Notes: generated from the letters alone by a model not told the origin. A DNA stretch of 64,000 bases from an uncultured Blautia sp. (GCA_900553515.1 USDN01000003.1:28455-92454), one strand, 5' to 3'. Numbered from the stretch's first letter, positions 32,235 through 42,265 are shown. Numbers and translations: made by a program.

Positions 32235-35200
32235 ATGCCGCTTCAGTTTATCATTGGAAATTCCGGGGCAGGGAAATCTTATACAGCTTTTCAGAGCCTG
32301 ATCTCTGACGCAATGGCTCATCCGGAGAAAATATATTATGTGATCGTGCCGGAGCAGTTTACCATGCAGACCCAGAAAACTCTGGTGCAGATGCATCCGG
32401 ACGGAGGGATTCTGAATATTGATGTTCTGAGTTTTGATCGTCTTGCCTACCGTGTGTTGGAAGAAACCGGCGGCGATATCAGAAGGGTACTGGAAGAAAC
32501 AGGAAAAAATATGATCCTCCAGAAACTGGTTCAGAAGCACCAGAGGGAATTGGTATATCTGAAAAATCAGATGAAAAAGCCGGGATATCTGGATGAGGTA
32601 AAATCGCTGATCTCGGAATTTATGCAGTACAGTGTAGGAGAGGCTGAGATAAAGAAGATGCAGGAGGACGCGGCAGACCGAACTCTTCTTCAAATGAAGT
32701 TGCAGGATGTTTCTGTTCTGTACCACGGATTTCGGGACTATCTGAAGGACCATTATATGACTGCGGAGGAAGTTCTGGAAATTCTGGCAAAGCAGCTTGT
32801 TTTTTCGGAAAAACTGAAAAACAGTGTTCTTTTGCTGGACGGCTTTACCGGCTTTACGCCTGTACAGATCAATGTGATAAGAGAACTTCTTATGGTATGT
32901 GAAAAGGTTTCTGTTACAGTGACTATGGACGTGCGGGAGCCGTTTCTGTATAAAGAAAAGTCTCATCAGCTTTTTTATATGAGTCACAAGATGATCCGGA
33001 GCCTCTGTGACCTTACCAAAGATATTCTGGATCCTGTCCGGGTGGCTCCGGGTAAAGAATCCCGTCATGCCCGGGCTGCGGCGCTGGCTTTTCTGGAACA
33101 GAATATCTTCCGGTATCAGAAAAAGATCTTTTCCGGCAAACAGGATTCCATAAGGATTTTCTGTGCAGGAGACCCGGTCAGAGAGATGGAGGAGACCGCA
33201 AGAAGGATCCTTCGGCTTGTGCGGGAGGATGGCTGCCGTTATGGAGAGATCGCGGTGATTACAGGAGATCTGGAAACCTATGGAAATCTTGCAAGACAGG
33301 CATTTGAAGATGCAGGAATTCCTTTCTTTGTAGATGAAAAGCATTCGATTCTTATGAATCCTTTTGTAGAATATGTCCGGGCTGCCCTGGAAATGGCTGC
33401 CCAGGGATTTTCCTATGAAAGTGTATTTCGGTATCTCAGATGCGGAATGTCTGATGTGACAAGAGAGGAGACAGACTGGCTGGAGAACTATGTAGTGGCA
33501 CTGGGAATCCGCGGCTTTAAACGGTGGAAGGAAAAGTGGGTACGCGTTTATCGGGGAATGAAGGAAGAATCTCTTCTGGAGATCAACCGGATCCGCGAGA
33601 AATTTACAGAAGAAACAGAGGCGCTGGCTGTGGGATTTTCCGGAAAAAAGAAAACAGTCAGGGAATACTGTCAGTATCTTTATGAGTTTATCGTGAAAAG
33701 CCGTATTCAGGAAAAATTAAAGATCCAGGAGGAGATATTTGCACGAAAAGGTATTCGTGCAATGGAAAAGGAGTATGCCCAGATTTATGGAATCGTTATG
33801 GAACTGCTGGATAAAATGGCAGAGATCCTGGGTGAGGAAACCGTATCTCCGGAAGAATTCCGGCAGATTCTGGAAACAGGGATGTCTCAGGCAAAGGTTG
33901 CGCTGATCCCGCCGGGGGTCGATCAGGTTCTTGTGGGAGATATGGAGAGAACTCGACTGAAAGATATCCGGGCGCTGTTTTTTGTGGGAATGAATGAAGG
34001 AAATATTCCAAAGAATACAGAATCCGGCGGACTTCTTACAGAACTGGACAGGGACTTTTTTGCGGATCAGGGAGTGGAGCTTGCTCCTGGACCAAAAGAA
34101 CTGATGAATATGCAGAGATTTTATCTGTATCTGAACCTGACCAGACCTTCTGAGCATTTATATCTTTCCTACAGCTGTTCCAATGCGAAAGGAGAAGCAG
34201 TCAGCCCTGCTTATCTGATCGGTACTGTCCGGAAACTCTTCCCGGAGCTTACGGCAGAACAGGCGGAGGAGCCGGAGAACCTTCTGGATCTTCTGGAAAC
34301 ACCGTCCACAGGTTTTGGATTTCTGCTGTCCGGTCTGGAAAACGAAGAAATGCAGCAGGAACCCTTGTTCCAGGAACTGTACAGCTGGTATCTGAGAAGC
34401 CCGGAATATCAGGATCTTACCAGAAAACTTACAGAGGCGGCGTTTATCAGGAAGCCTGCAGACAGGATCAGTGAAAGCGTGGCAAAGGCTCTGTACGGAG
34501 AAATCTCCAATTACAGCGCCACCCGTCTGGAACGGTTTGCCGCCTGTGCTTTTGCACATTTTCTTCAGTATGGTCTGGCTGTGACAGAACGGGCAGAATA
34601 TGAATTCCGGGCAATGGATATGGGAAATGTGCTTCATCAGGCACTTGAAAAATTTGCGGCAGAGATTAGGAGAAAAGGTCTTGACTGGGCGGAACTGGAA
34701 GAAGAGCAGAGAGACCGGATTGCGGAATACTGTATGGAACAGGTGGCGGCAGATTATGGAAATACCATTCTGAAAAGCAGCGCCAGAAATCAGTATATGA
34801 TCCAGCGTACGCTTCGCATCCTGAAACGTACGGTATGGGCTTTGCAGGAACAGCTTCGCTGCGGGGAGTTTGTGCCGGAGGGATTTGAGGTCTCCATCGG
34901 CGGCGGAAGGATCGATCGTCTGGACGTTCTGAAAGAGGATAAAAAAGTCTATGTGAAAATCATCGATTATAAGTCCGGAAATACTTCATTTGATCTGGTG
35001 GGCGTTTACTATGGTCTTCAGCTTCAGCTTGTAGTATATATGGATGCGGCTATGGGAGCAGAAAAGAATAAACATCCGGACTGTCAGATCGAGCCTGCGG
35101 GAATTTTCTATTATAATATCAAGGATCCCATGATTCAGACAGATATTCAGGATGATCTCCAGGATCTTGAAAGGAAGATCTATAAAGAACTGAAAATGAA

Positions 35201-35558
35201 CGGGCTGGTAAATTCATCAAATGATATCATTCATAAAATAGATGCCGGAGCTTCTTCTCTGCCTGTTTCCTTCACGAAGGACGGAGGTTTCAGAAAGGGT
35301 TCTTCTGTGGCTTCCAGAGAGCAGTTTCAGCTTTTGAACCGGTATGTTAAAAATAAGATCGAGGAGATTCGTTCGCACATTCTTTCCGGAGATGCGGAGG
35401 TTTCTCCTTATGAAATGGGAAAGAAAAAAGCCTGTACCTATTGTGCATACCAGGGTGTGTGCGGCTTTGACAAAAAAATTCCGGGATATGAATACAGACG
35501 TCTGAGACAGTTTGCAGACGAGGAGATCTGGAAATCTATGGAAATGGAGGTGGAGTGA
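32235..35558 (+). CDS. addB: AddAB helicase-nuclease subunit AddB
   Basis: This 1107-residue protein is the B subunit of the AddAB complex, which resects double-strand breaks for RecA loading. The N-terminus keeps a nucleotide-binding motif, IGNSGAGKSYT. The C-terminal RecB-type nuclease has RIDRLDV and VKIIDYKSGN. Four Cys ligands for the 4Fe-4S cluster are visible: one in RFAACAFAHF and three in CTYCAYQGVC. GGGAGGAAATT precedes the ATG. addA starts one base after its stop, a standard coupled arrangement. Confidence 0.95.
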   Translation: MPLQFIIGNSGAGKSYTAFQSLISDAMAHPEKIYYVIVPEQFTMQTQKTLVQMHPDGGILNIDVLSFDRLAYRVLEETGGDIRRVLEETGKNMILQKLVQKHQRELVYLKNQMKKPGYLDEVKSLISEFMQYSVGEAEIKKMQEDAADRTLLQMKLQDVSVLYHGFRDYLKDHYMTAEEVLEILAKQLVFSEKLKNSVLLLDGFTGFTPVQINVIRELLMVCEKVSVTVTMDVREPFLYKEKSHQLFYMSHKMIRSLCDLTKDILDPVRVAPGKESRHARAAALAFLEQNIFRYQKKIFSGKQDSIRIFCAGDPVREMEETARRILRLVREDGCRYGEIAVITGDLETYGNLARQAFEDAGIPFFVDEKHSILMNPFVEYVRAALEMAAQGFSYESVFRYLRCGMSDVTREETDWLENYVVALGIRGFKRWKEKWVRVYRGMKEESLLEINRIREKFTEETEALAVGFSGKKKTVREYCQYLYEFIVKSRIQEKLKIQEEIFARKGIRAMEKEYAQIYGIVMELLDKMAEILGEETVSPEEFRQILETGMSQAKVALIPPGVDQVLVGDMERTRLKDIRALFFVGMNEGNIPKNTESGGLLTELDRDFFADQGVELAPGPKELMNMQRFYLYLNLTRPSEHLYLSYSCSNAKGEAVSPAYLIGTVRKLFPELTAEQAEEPENLLDLLETPSTGFGFLLSGLENEEMQQEPLFQELYSWYLRSPEYQDLTRKLTEAAFIRKPADRISESVAKALYGEISNYSATRLERFAACAFAHFLQYGLAVTERAEYEFRAMDMGNVLHQALEKFAAEIRRKGLDWAELEEEQRDRIAEYCMEQVAADYGNTILKSSARNQYMIQRTLRILKRTVWALQEQLRCGEFVPEGFEVSIGGGRIDRLDVLKEDKKVYVKIIDYKSGNTSFDLVGVYYGLQLQLVVYMDAAMGAEKNKHPDCQIEPAGIFYYNIKDPMIQTDIQDDLQDLERKIYKELKMNGLVNSSNDIIHKIDAGASSLPVSFTKDGGFRKGSSVASREQFQLLNRYVKNKIEEIRSHILSGDAEVSPYEMGKKKACTYCAYQGVCGFDKKIPGYEYRRLRQFADEEIWKSMEMEVE

Positions 35559-35559
35559 A

Positions 35560-38500
35560 ATGGCGGTCACATGGACGGAAGAACAGCAAAAAGTAATTTC
35601 TCTCAGAGACCGTAATATTCTGGTTTCCGCAGCAGCAGGATCCGGCAAGACCGCGGTGCTGGTAGAAAGAATCCTGAGCAAGATCCTGGACAAGGAACAT
35701 CCGGTAGATGTGGATCGGCTGCTGATCATGACTTTTACAAGAGCTGCTGCAGGGGAAATGAAAGAAAGGCTGTCTGCAGCACTGGAAAAAGCGCTTTATG
35801 AGGATCCGGAAAATGCCCATCTCCAGAAACAGATGACCTTGATCCATACGGCTCAGATCACAACCATAGATGGTTTTTGTTCTTATATCATCCGGAATTA
35901 TTTTCATATGATCGGGCTGGATCCCGGATGTCGTACAGCGGAAGAGGGGGAACTGAAGCTTCTTCGGGAGGATGTGGTCAAAGAAGTTCTGGAGGATGCC
36001 TACGAAAAAAAAGAAGAGAAATTTCTCCGGCTGGTGGAATGTTATGCACCGGGAAAAACAGATGAGGGGCTGAAAGATCTGATCTTAAAGGTGTATGAGG
36101 CATCTATGAGTCATCCTTTTCCACAGGAGTGGCTGGAAGCATGTCTGCAGGCATATCAGGTGGATAAGCCTGAGGAAATTTATCAGTCCCGGTGGATTAC
36201 TGTTTTCTGGAAGGAAATAGAAGAAAACATTCAGGAGGCGGAGCATCTTATCCAAAAAGCCAGATCTGTATGCCTGGAAGCAGATGGACCTCTTCCGTAT
36301 CTGGAAGCTCTGGACAGTGATCTTACAATGGTAGCTGTCCTGAAAAAAGCAATGGAAGAAATGGATTATGGTAAATTACGGGACATTGCAGAGGGTATGT
36401 CCTTTAAGGCTCTGTCCCGTAAAAAAGCGCCGGATGTGGATCCGGCAAAAAAAGACTGGGTAAAGAATCTTCGTGATGAAGAAAAAGGTATCCTGAAGAA
36501 TGTGGTTGAGAAGTATCTCTGCTGGAATGAAGAAGAATTACTGGATATGGTAAGTCTTTGCAGAATACCGCTGGAAAGCCTGGCAGAACTGGTAAAGGAT
36601 TTCCAGGAACGGTTTGCCCGGAAAAAAAAGGAAAAGAATATTCTGGACTTTACTGATATGGAGCACTTTGCCCTGAATATTCTGGCAGAAAAAAAAGATG
36701 GTCAGATCATTCCCAGTCAGGCAGCCAGAGAACTTTCCGAAAAATATGAGGAAGTGATGATCGATGAGTATCAGGACAGTAATTCGGTTCAGGAGATGAT
36801 TACAGTTCTGGTGTCCGGATGGGTTGGAAACAGAAAGAATATTTTTATGGTGGGAGATGTAAAGCAGAGCATTTATCGATTCCGTCTGGCCAGACCGGAA
36901 CTTTTTATGGAAAAATATCACAATTATTCCACTTCAGACAGTCTGGAGCAGAGGATCGATCTTCATAAAAATTTCCGCAGTCGTCATCAGGTCCTTACCT
37001 CTGTTAATTACATTTTTAACCGGATCATGGGAGCGGATGTAGGCGGGATTGATTATGACAGCAGTAATGCTCTCTATCCCGGAGCTGTTTTTCCGGAGGG
37101 CACAGATGAAAGTTTCTGTACCACAGAAGTCCTTCTGGTGGAAAAAGACGGAGAAGAGCTGGAGGAGGAGATCGGAAATCAGACGGATCAGGAACTGGAG
37201 GCTCTTGCTATTGCAGGAGAAATATCCAGGATCGTAGGAAAAGAGCAGGTTCTTGATAAGGAAACAGGAACATACCGTCCGGCAGAATATGGAGATATTG
37301 TAATCCTTCTCCGGTCTGCCTACGGATGGGCGGAAACCTTTCGAGAGATTCTGATTTCCAGAGGGATTCCTGCATATACCTCGTCCAGAACCGGATATTT
37401 TTCTGCACAGGAGGTGGTGAATCTTCTGAATTATCTGAGGATATGCGACAATCCTCTTCAGGATATTCCTCTTACCGGGGTGCTTCATTCTCCAATAGTG
37501 GGATGCAGCGCACAGGAGCTGGGAGAACTGAGGAAAGCATGTCCGAAAGGGCTGATCTATGAATGTCTCTGCCAGTTTGTGGAAAGAGAAAGCTTTGAGA
37601 CGGAGGAGGAAGAAAAACTTCGTGATAAACTTTCCGGATTTCTGGATCAGCTTCGGGAAATACGTGATATGTCTGCCTATACCCCTGTTCATCAGCTGAT
37701 CCTGCATATCCTTAAGGTAACCGGATATGAAGATTATGTCCGTGCTCTTCCGGGGGGGAGTCAGAGAGGTGCAAACCTCCGTATGTTGGTAGAAAAAGCT
37801 ATGGATTACGAAAAAACCAGCTACCGGGGTCTCTTTAACTTTGTGCGATACATTGAAAATCTTCAGAAATATGAGGTGGATTTTGGTGAGGTCAATGTGA
37901 TCGATGCCGGCAAAGGTTCCGTACAGATCATGACAGTGCATAAAAGCAAGGGCCTGGAATTTCCCATTGTTTTTGCGGCCGGTATGGGAAAACAGTTTAA
38001 TTTTCAGGATATCAATGCAAGATTTCTCATTCACCCGGAGCTTGGATTTGGCACGGATGTGATCCTGCCGGAAAAAAGACTGATGGCTTCTACACCTCAG
38101 AAGCAGGTGATCCGAAATGTCCAGAAAAGGGAAAGTCTTGGAGAAGAACTGCGTGTGCTGTATGTGGCTCTGACCCGTGCAAAGGAAAAATTATATATCA
38201 CAGGCACCATAGGGGGACTGGAAGAAAAGATTATAAAACTGTGGAACTGGAAGGAAGATGCAAAGATCCGTCTCCCTCTGGGGCAGCGTATCCGGGCGAA
38301 AACCTTCTGGGATTATATCCTTCCTGCTCTGAGCCTTCATCCTGCCATGAAAGATCTGTATATGGAATATGGATTTGGCGGAGGGGCGCAGGAAGGCTGG
38401 TATGACGGAAAAACGGATTTTATTGTGAAAAAAATCACAGCGGCAGATCTGATACAAAATGAGATCGTGGATATGACAGAACAGCAGATCAGAGAACAGG

Positions 38501-39261
38501 TGCTGAAAAACTGGGACAGCAGTAAAATCTATGACCGGCAGATCCATGACATCCTGGAAGAAAGATTTGATTTCCGTTATCCCTATCGTTATCTGGAGGA
38601 TATGCCGGTGAAGGTCAGTGTTTCGGACCTGAAAAAAAGAAGCTGGCAGGATGAAATGGAGCTGGAAGAAAACACGCTTGCAGAACCGGATATTGTTCCT
38701 CTGATCCCAAGATTTATTTCTGAAGAGTCCCAGAGCTGCCAGGGAGCTGCCCGGGGAACCGCTTATCACCGTGTAATGGAATGTCTGGATCACAGGAGAA
38801 CAGGTTCCTATGAGGAAATCAGGGCACAGATCCTTCACCTGAAAGAACAGAAAAAACTTACGGAAGAAGAGGCGGCCAGTATCTATATTAAGGATATCCT
38901 GAAATTTGCAGATTCTGATCTGGGACAAAGAATGAAAACGGCAGCAGAGAAGGGGTGTCTTTTCCGGGAGCAGCCTTTTGTGATCTCTGTGGAAGCATCT
39001 GAGGTAGATGAACTGTGGACCGGAGAAGAAAAAATTCTCGTGCAGGGAATCATTGACGCCTATTTTCTGGAAGAAGAGGAGATCGTACTTGTAGACTATA
39101 AAACAGATCATATCCGGAAAGGCGAAGAGCCTCTTCTGATCGCCCGTTACCGCAGTCAGCTGAAGGACTATGCACGGGCGCTGCAGAAGATGAGAAAGAA
39201 AAAAGTAAAGGAGTGCCTGATATATTCCTTTGCACTTCATAAAGCAATACAGGTAAGATAA
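35560..39261 (+). CDS. addA: AddAB helicase-nuclease subunit AddA
   Basis: This 1233-residue UvrD-type helicase with a C-terminal nuclease is the motor subunit of AddAB. Walker A is SAAAGSGKTAVLVERI (near residue 22), motif II is MIDEYQDSN, and motif VI is LYVALTRAKEKLYI. The nuclease motif QGIIDAYFLEEEEIVLVDYKTD is near the C-terminus (conserved Asp and Lys). ATG 35560 follows GGAGGTGGAG; an earlier in-frame ATG at 35512 lies inside addB. Convergent rsmF ends 20 bases downstream. Confidence 0.95.
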   Translation: MAVTWTEEQQKVISLRDRNILVSAAAGSGKTAVLVERILSKILDKEHPVDVDRLLIMTFTRAAAGEMKERLSAALEKALYEDPENAHLQKQMTLIHTAQITTIDGFCSYIIRNYFHMIGLDPGCRTAEEGELKLLREDVVKEVLEDAYEKKEEKFLRLVECYAPGKTDEGLKDLILKVYEASMSHPFPQEWLEACLQAYQVDKPEEIYQSRWITVFWKEIEENIQEAEHLIQKARSVCLEADGPLPYLEALDSDLTMVAVLKKAMEEMDYGKLRDIAEGMSFKALSRKKAPDVDPAKKDWVKNLRDEEKGILKNVVEKYLCWNEEELLDMVSLCRIPLESLAELVKDFQERFARKKKEKNILDFTDMEHFALNILAEKKDGQIIPSQAARELSEKYEEVMIDEYQDSNSVQEMITVLVSGWVGNRKNIFMVGDVKQSIYRFRLARPELFMEKYHNYSTSDSLEQRIDLHKNFRSRHQVLTSVNYIFNRIMGADVGGIDYDSSNALYPGAVFPEGTDESFCTTEVLLVEKDGEELEEEIGNQTDQELEALAIAGEISRIVGKEQVLDKETGTYRPAEYGDIVILLRSAYGWAETFREILISRGIPAYTSSRTGYFSAQEVVNLLNYLRICDNPLQDIPLTGVLHSPIVGCSAQELGELRKACPKGLIYECLCQFVERESFETEEEEKLRDKLSGFLDQLREIRDMSAYTPVHQLILHILKVTGYEDYVRALPGGSQRGANLRMLVEKAMDYEKTSYRGLFNFVRYIENLQKYEVDFGEVNVIDAGKGSVQIMTVHKSKGLEFPIVFAAGMGKQFNFQDINARFLIHPELGFGTDVILPEKRLMASTPQKQVIRNVQKRESLGEELRVLYVALTRAKEKLYITGTIGGLEEKIIKLWNWKEDAKIRLPLGQRIRAKTFWDYILPALSLHPAMKDLYMEYGFGGGAQEGWYDGKTDFIVKKITAADLIQNEIVDMTEQQIREQVLKNWDSSKIYDRQIHDILEERFDFRYPYRYLEDMPVKVSVSDLKKRSWQDEMELEENTLAEPDIVPLIPRFISEESQSCQGAARGTAYHRVMECLDHRRTGSYEEIRAQILHLKEQKKLTEEEAASIYIKDILKFADSDLGQRMKTAAEKGCLFREQPFVISVEASEVDELWTGEEKILVQGIIDAYFLEEEEIVLVDYKTDHIRKGEEPLLIARYRSQLKDYARALQKMRKKKVKECLIYSFALHKAIQVR

Positions 39262-39265
39262 AGGT

Positions 39266-39293
39266 GTGGAGAGTCGTTATTCAGACTCTCCAC
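39266..39293. terminator. Hairpin between convergent addA and rsmF
   Basis: GTGGAGAGTC (39266-39275) pairs with GACTCTCCAC (39284-39293), 10 bp. It overlaps the rsmF stop codon (39281-39283). The T-rich run on the plus side starts about 10 bases later, so efficiency is uncertain. Confidence 0.55.
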
Positions 39294-40690
39294 CCGGCAG
39301 GGTATTTATTTTTCAGAGTTCCGTTTACCAGTTTGCCGAAGCCCAGAGGATATCCCTCTGCACAGAGCAGGTGCCAGCCTTTTTTGTTTGCGGCTTCCCC
39401 TTCTTCAATAAGCAGAGTTTCTCCTTTCAGGTATCGGATAAGGCGGGAATCTTCCACCGGAAGAGAAATTACAGCTTCTGCATCACCTTTGTGGAGGGCA
39501 AGCGCAAAGGGCTGGGAAGGCTCAAAACGGTTTTTCTTAAGATCTCCCAGATAAAGACCGTTTCGCAAAAAGGTAAGTCCGCGGAAATTACTGTTGACAG
39601 GAGGAAGATAATAAACTTTATCACCTCTTGTTTCCACCCGGCTCCAGTCAAAAGTTTTCCCGCCCAGGGTTTTCAGTCCGACCTCTTCAAAAAACAGACG
39701 AAGCCATTTTTCGGTATCCGGATTAGAACGGACGGAAGCTGGCTGTTGGATCCGGTCCGTCTGTCCCTGTTTTCGGAGAAGAGCCAGAAAATGTCCTTCT
39801 CCATTCATTTTGTGAGGGAAGATACGGACGCATTTAGTCAGTTCCTTATTTCCGTTTCCCCATTCCGGAACTCCGTGAGAAAAGCCTTCATATTCCGGAA
39901 GCGGCAGAAGTTCCATATCTGTTCTTTTTTCCAGAAGAAAACTAATGGTGCCTTCATCTTCTTCCGGAGCAAATGTACAGGTAGAGTAGAGGAGAAGACC
40001 TCCGGGGCGGAGCATATCTGCAGCCTGAAGGATCAGTTCTCTTTGAATGGAGGCAAGTTCACTGGATTTTTTTGGAGTCCAGTCTTTTGCCAGAGCTTCT
40101 TCTTTTCGGAACATACCTTCACCGGAGCAGGGGGCGTCCAGAAGAATCTTATGGAAAAATTCCGGGAATTTTTCTGTAAGATGTGCAGGGGTTTCGTTTG
40201 TCAGGAAGCTGTTGGAAATCCCAAACAGTTCCATATTACGAAGAAGCGCTTTTGTGCGGGAAGCACTGATGTCATTGGCGATCAGAAGTCCTTCTCCACA
40301 CAGGGCGGCACCAAGAGCAGTGGCTTTTCCGCCGGGAGCCGCACAGAGATCCAGAACAGTTTCTCCCGGCTCCACAGGAAGACATGCGGCGGGCGTCATA
40401 GCGCTGGGCTCCTGCAGATAGTAGAGACCAGCCTGATAAAGGGGACATCTGGAAGGACGGATCTCTTCTGTATAAAAGTAACCGTTTGTTGTCCAGGGAA
40501 TCGGGCTGACCGGAAAAGGAACGATCCGTTCAAATTCTTCACAGCTTATTTTTGATGTATTGACACGAAGTCCATAAGTTCTTGGGGAACGATAACTTTC
40601 TAAAAAAGCGTCATATTCACTTCCGAGCATTTCTTTCATACGCTCAAGAAAAGGTACAGGAAGCAGTTCGATATTAGATAATTCTCCCAT
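39281..40690 (-). CDS. rsmF: RsmF-type 16S rRNA cytosine-C5 methyltransferase
   Basis: This 469-residue NOL1/NOP2/Sun-family enzyme methylates cytosine in rRNA. The SAM motif is VLDLCAAPGGKATAL. The catalytic cysteine pair lies in LLDAPCSGEGMF and LLYSTCTFAPEEDEG. A C-terminal PUA-like domain (about 300-469), with GLTFLRNGLYLGDLKKNRFEP in part, matches the longer RsmF rather than RsmB. GGAGG precedes the ATG on the minus strand. Which rRNA position it modifies cannot be read. A 429-codon open frame on the opposite strand is a shadow of this gene. Confidence 0.88.
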   Translation of the reverse strand: MGELSNIELLPVPFLERMKEMLGSEYDAFLESYRSPRTYGLRVNTSKISCEEFERIVPFPVSPIPWTTNGYFYTEEIRPSRCPLYQAGLYYLQEPSAMTPAACLPVEPGETVLDLCAAPGGKATALGAALCGEGLLIANDISASRTKALLRNMELFGISNSFLTNETPAHLTEKFPEFFHKILLDAPCSGEGMFRKEEALAKDWTPKKSSELASIQRELILQAADMLRPGGLLLYSTCTFAPEEDEGTISFLLEKRTDMELLPLPEYEGFSHGVPEWGNGNKELTKCVRIFPHKMNGEGHFLALLRKQGQTDRIQQPASVRSNPDTEKWLRLFFEEVGLKTLGGKTFDWSRVETRGDKVYYLPPVNSNFRGLTFLRNGLYLGDLKKNRFEPSQPFALALHKGDAEAVISLPVEDSRLIRYLKGETLLIEEGEAANKKGWHLLCAEGYPLGFGKLVNGTLKNKYPAGWRV

Positions 40691-40891
40691 ATTAACCTCC
40701 AGTATTATTTATTGGAATGTCAGAATCCCTGATGATCGGTAAGGAAGACTGACATCTAATGTTTATCATATCACAGATAGATAGATTTGACATCTGTCTG
40801 TTATTGATATTTCAGGATACTTTTCTTTTATTTTCGTGTTTTTTTCATGTGTTAAACCAGTAGTACAGTGTAAAAATGTCCGAATTCTGCA

Positions 40892-40942
40892 ATATGTACA
40901 TACAAGTGCTTTTGAATAAATGTACCAATAGTACATACAACT
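40892..40942. promoter_or_regulatory. Two upstream AraR-like operators
   Basis: ATATGTACATACAAGT (40892-40907) and AATAGTACATACAACT (40927-40942) each match about 12 of 16 bases of the Bacillus AraR box ATTTGTACGTACAAAT. Their centres are 35 bp apart, about 100 bp upstream of the promoter. The rest of the gap from 40691 to 40890 is AT-rich; I see only a weak possible rsmF promoter there. Confidence 0.6.
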
Positions 40943-40988
40943 TAAAGACAACTTTCCGTTAAAATAGTTAAAAAAATAGAATATCCTC

Positions 40989-41017
40989 TTGACATAAATA
41001 AAATAACAGTGTACAAT
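40989..41017 (+). promoter_or_regulatory. Promoter of the arabinose transport operon
   Basis: TTGACA (40989-40994), 17 bases, TACAAT (41012-41017). Transcription should start near 41024, leaving a leader of about 137 bases with a large hairpin and two AraR-like half-site repeats. Confidence 0.8.
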
Positions 41018-41039
41018 GTGCTTACAGTCAAAGGTGACA

Positions 41040-41102
41040 CACGATATGAGACGTGCAAAGTGCACAAAAAACGATCTCGAATATTGTGCACGTTTTATCG
41101 TG
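41040..41102 (+). promoter_or_regulatory. Structured 5' leader of the binding-protein gene
   Basis: CACGAT (41040-41045) pairs with ATCGTG (41097-41102), and inside it ACGTGCA (41051-41057) pairs with TGCACGT (41087-41093), separated by an asymmetric internal loop. The 29-base apical loop holds the palindrome GTGCAC. It could stabilise the mRNA or regulate translation; no known riboswitch is recognised. Confidence 0.4.
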
Positions 41103-41112
41103 AAAACAATCC

Positions 41113-41134
41113 AACTTGTACATAACTTGTACAT
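41113..41134. promoter_or_regulatory. Downstream AraR-like direct repeat
   Basis: AACTTGTACAT occurs twice head to tail (41113-41123 and 41124-41134). It shares TTGTAC with the AraR box. The position, about +90 and just before the ribosome-binding site, would allow looping with the upstream sites. Confidence 0.5.
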
Positions 41135-41160
41135 GAAATTATTTAAAGGGAGGAAACAAA

Positions 41161-42240
41161 ATGAACAAGAAATTACTCAGCACAGTACTTGCAGCTACAA
41201 TGGTATGCTCTATGGGCGTAGCTTCCACCACAACTGTATTTGCAGAAGATCAGAAAACAGTTGGTATTCTGATGCCGACTCAGTCTTCTGAGAGATGGAT
41301 CAACGACGGTGCAAACATGAAAGCCCAGCTTGAAGAAAAAGGCTACAAAGTAGAGCTTCAGTATGCAGAGGATGACACTGCTATGCAGGTTTCTCAGCTT
41401 GAGAACTATGTAGGAAAAGGTGTTGACTGTCTGGTTATCGCAGCTATCGATTCCGGTGTTCTTGTAAATGCTGAGGCACAGGCAAAAGAAGCAGGTATTC
41501 CGATCATCGCTTATGACCGTCTTCTGATGGATACAGATGCTGTTTCTTATTATGCAACTTTTGATAACAAGGGTGTTGGTACTGTTATCGGTAACTACAT
41601 CAAAGAGAACAAAGATCTTGATGCAGCTCGTGAGGCTGGTGAATCTTACACCATCGAGTTCTTCATGGGATCTCCGGATGATAACAACGCACTCTTCCTG
41701 TACAATGGTATTATGGAAGTACTTCAGGAGTACCTGGATGACGGAACTCTGGTATGTAAATCCGGAAGAACTTCTTTCGAAGATACATGTATCCTCAGAT
41801 GGTCTCAGGAAACAGCTCAGGCTAACTGCGAGAATATTCTGACAGCAAATTACGCTGACGAAGATCTTGATATCGCATGCTCCGCATTCGACGGATTTGC
41901 ATATGGAATCAAAGCAGCTCTTCTTGGCGCAGGCTACACAACAGAAAACTGGCCGATGATCACAGGACAGGACGCTGAAGTTATGGCTACAAAGAACATC
42001 ATCGACGGAACTCAGACAATGTCTATCTACAAAGATACACGTCTCCTTGCTGAAAAAGCCGTAACAATGGTAGACGCAGTTCTTAAGGGCGAGGAGCCGG
42101 AAATCAACGATACAGAGCAGTATGACAATGGTAAAATGGTTGTTCCTACCTATATGTGTGAGCCGGTTGCAGTAGATCAGTCCAACTATAAAGAACTTCT
42201 GATTGACGGCGGATACTACACAGAGGATCAGCTGAAATAA
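41161..42240 (+). CDS. chvE: ChvE-type multiple-monosaccharide binding protein
   Basis: This 359-residue exported sugar-binding protein has a signal peptide ending near VFAED; the Cys in MVCSMG does not fit a lipobox. The mature part starts VGILMPTQSSERW and contains VDCLVIAAIDSGVL, IPIIAYDRLLMDTDAVSYY and PMITGQDAE, typical of ChvE/XylF-group periplasmic-binding-type proteins. Ligands of the family include arabinose, galactose and xylose. Next to AraR and AraA, L-arabinose is the likely ligand. Smooth, biased codon use suggests high expression. AAAGGGAGG precedes the ATG. Confidence 0.92.
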   Translation: MNKKLLSTVLAATMVCSMGVASTTTVFAEDQKTVGILMPTQSSERWINDGANMKAQLEEKGYKVELQYAEDDTAMQVSQLENYVGKGVDCLVIAAIDSGVLVNAEAQAKEAGIPIIAYDRLLMDTDAVSYYATFDNKGVGTVIGNYIKENKDLDAAREAGESYTIEFFMGSPDDNNALFLYNGIMEVLQEYLDDGTLVCKSGRTSFEDTCILRWSQETAQANCENILTANYADEDLDIACSAFDGFAYGIKAALLGAGYTTENWPMITGQDAEVMATKNIIDGTQTMSIYKDTRLLAEKAVTMVDAVLKGEEPEINDTEQYDNGKMVVPTYMCEPVAVDQSNYKELLIDGGYYTEDQLK

Positions 42241-42265
42241 TAAAATCAACTGAATGCGCGATTTT

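Noticed and set aside
39266..40555. 429-codon open frame on the plus strand opposite rsmF
   Set aside because: The minus-strand protein has full methyltransferase motifs, and the plus-strand translation is Phe/Ser-rich with no domain, promoter or ribosome-binding site.
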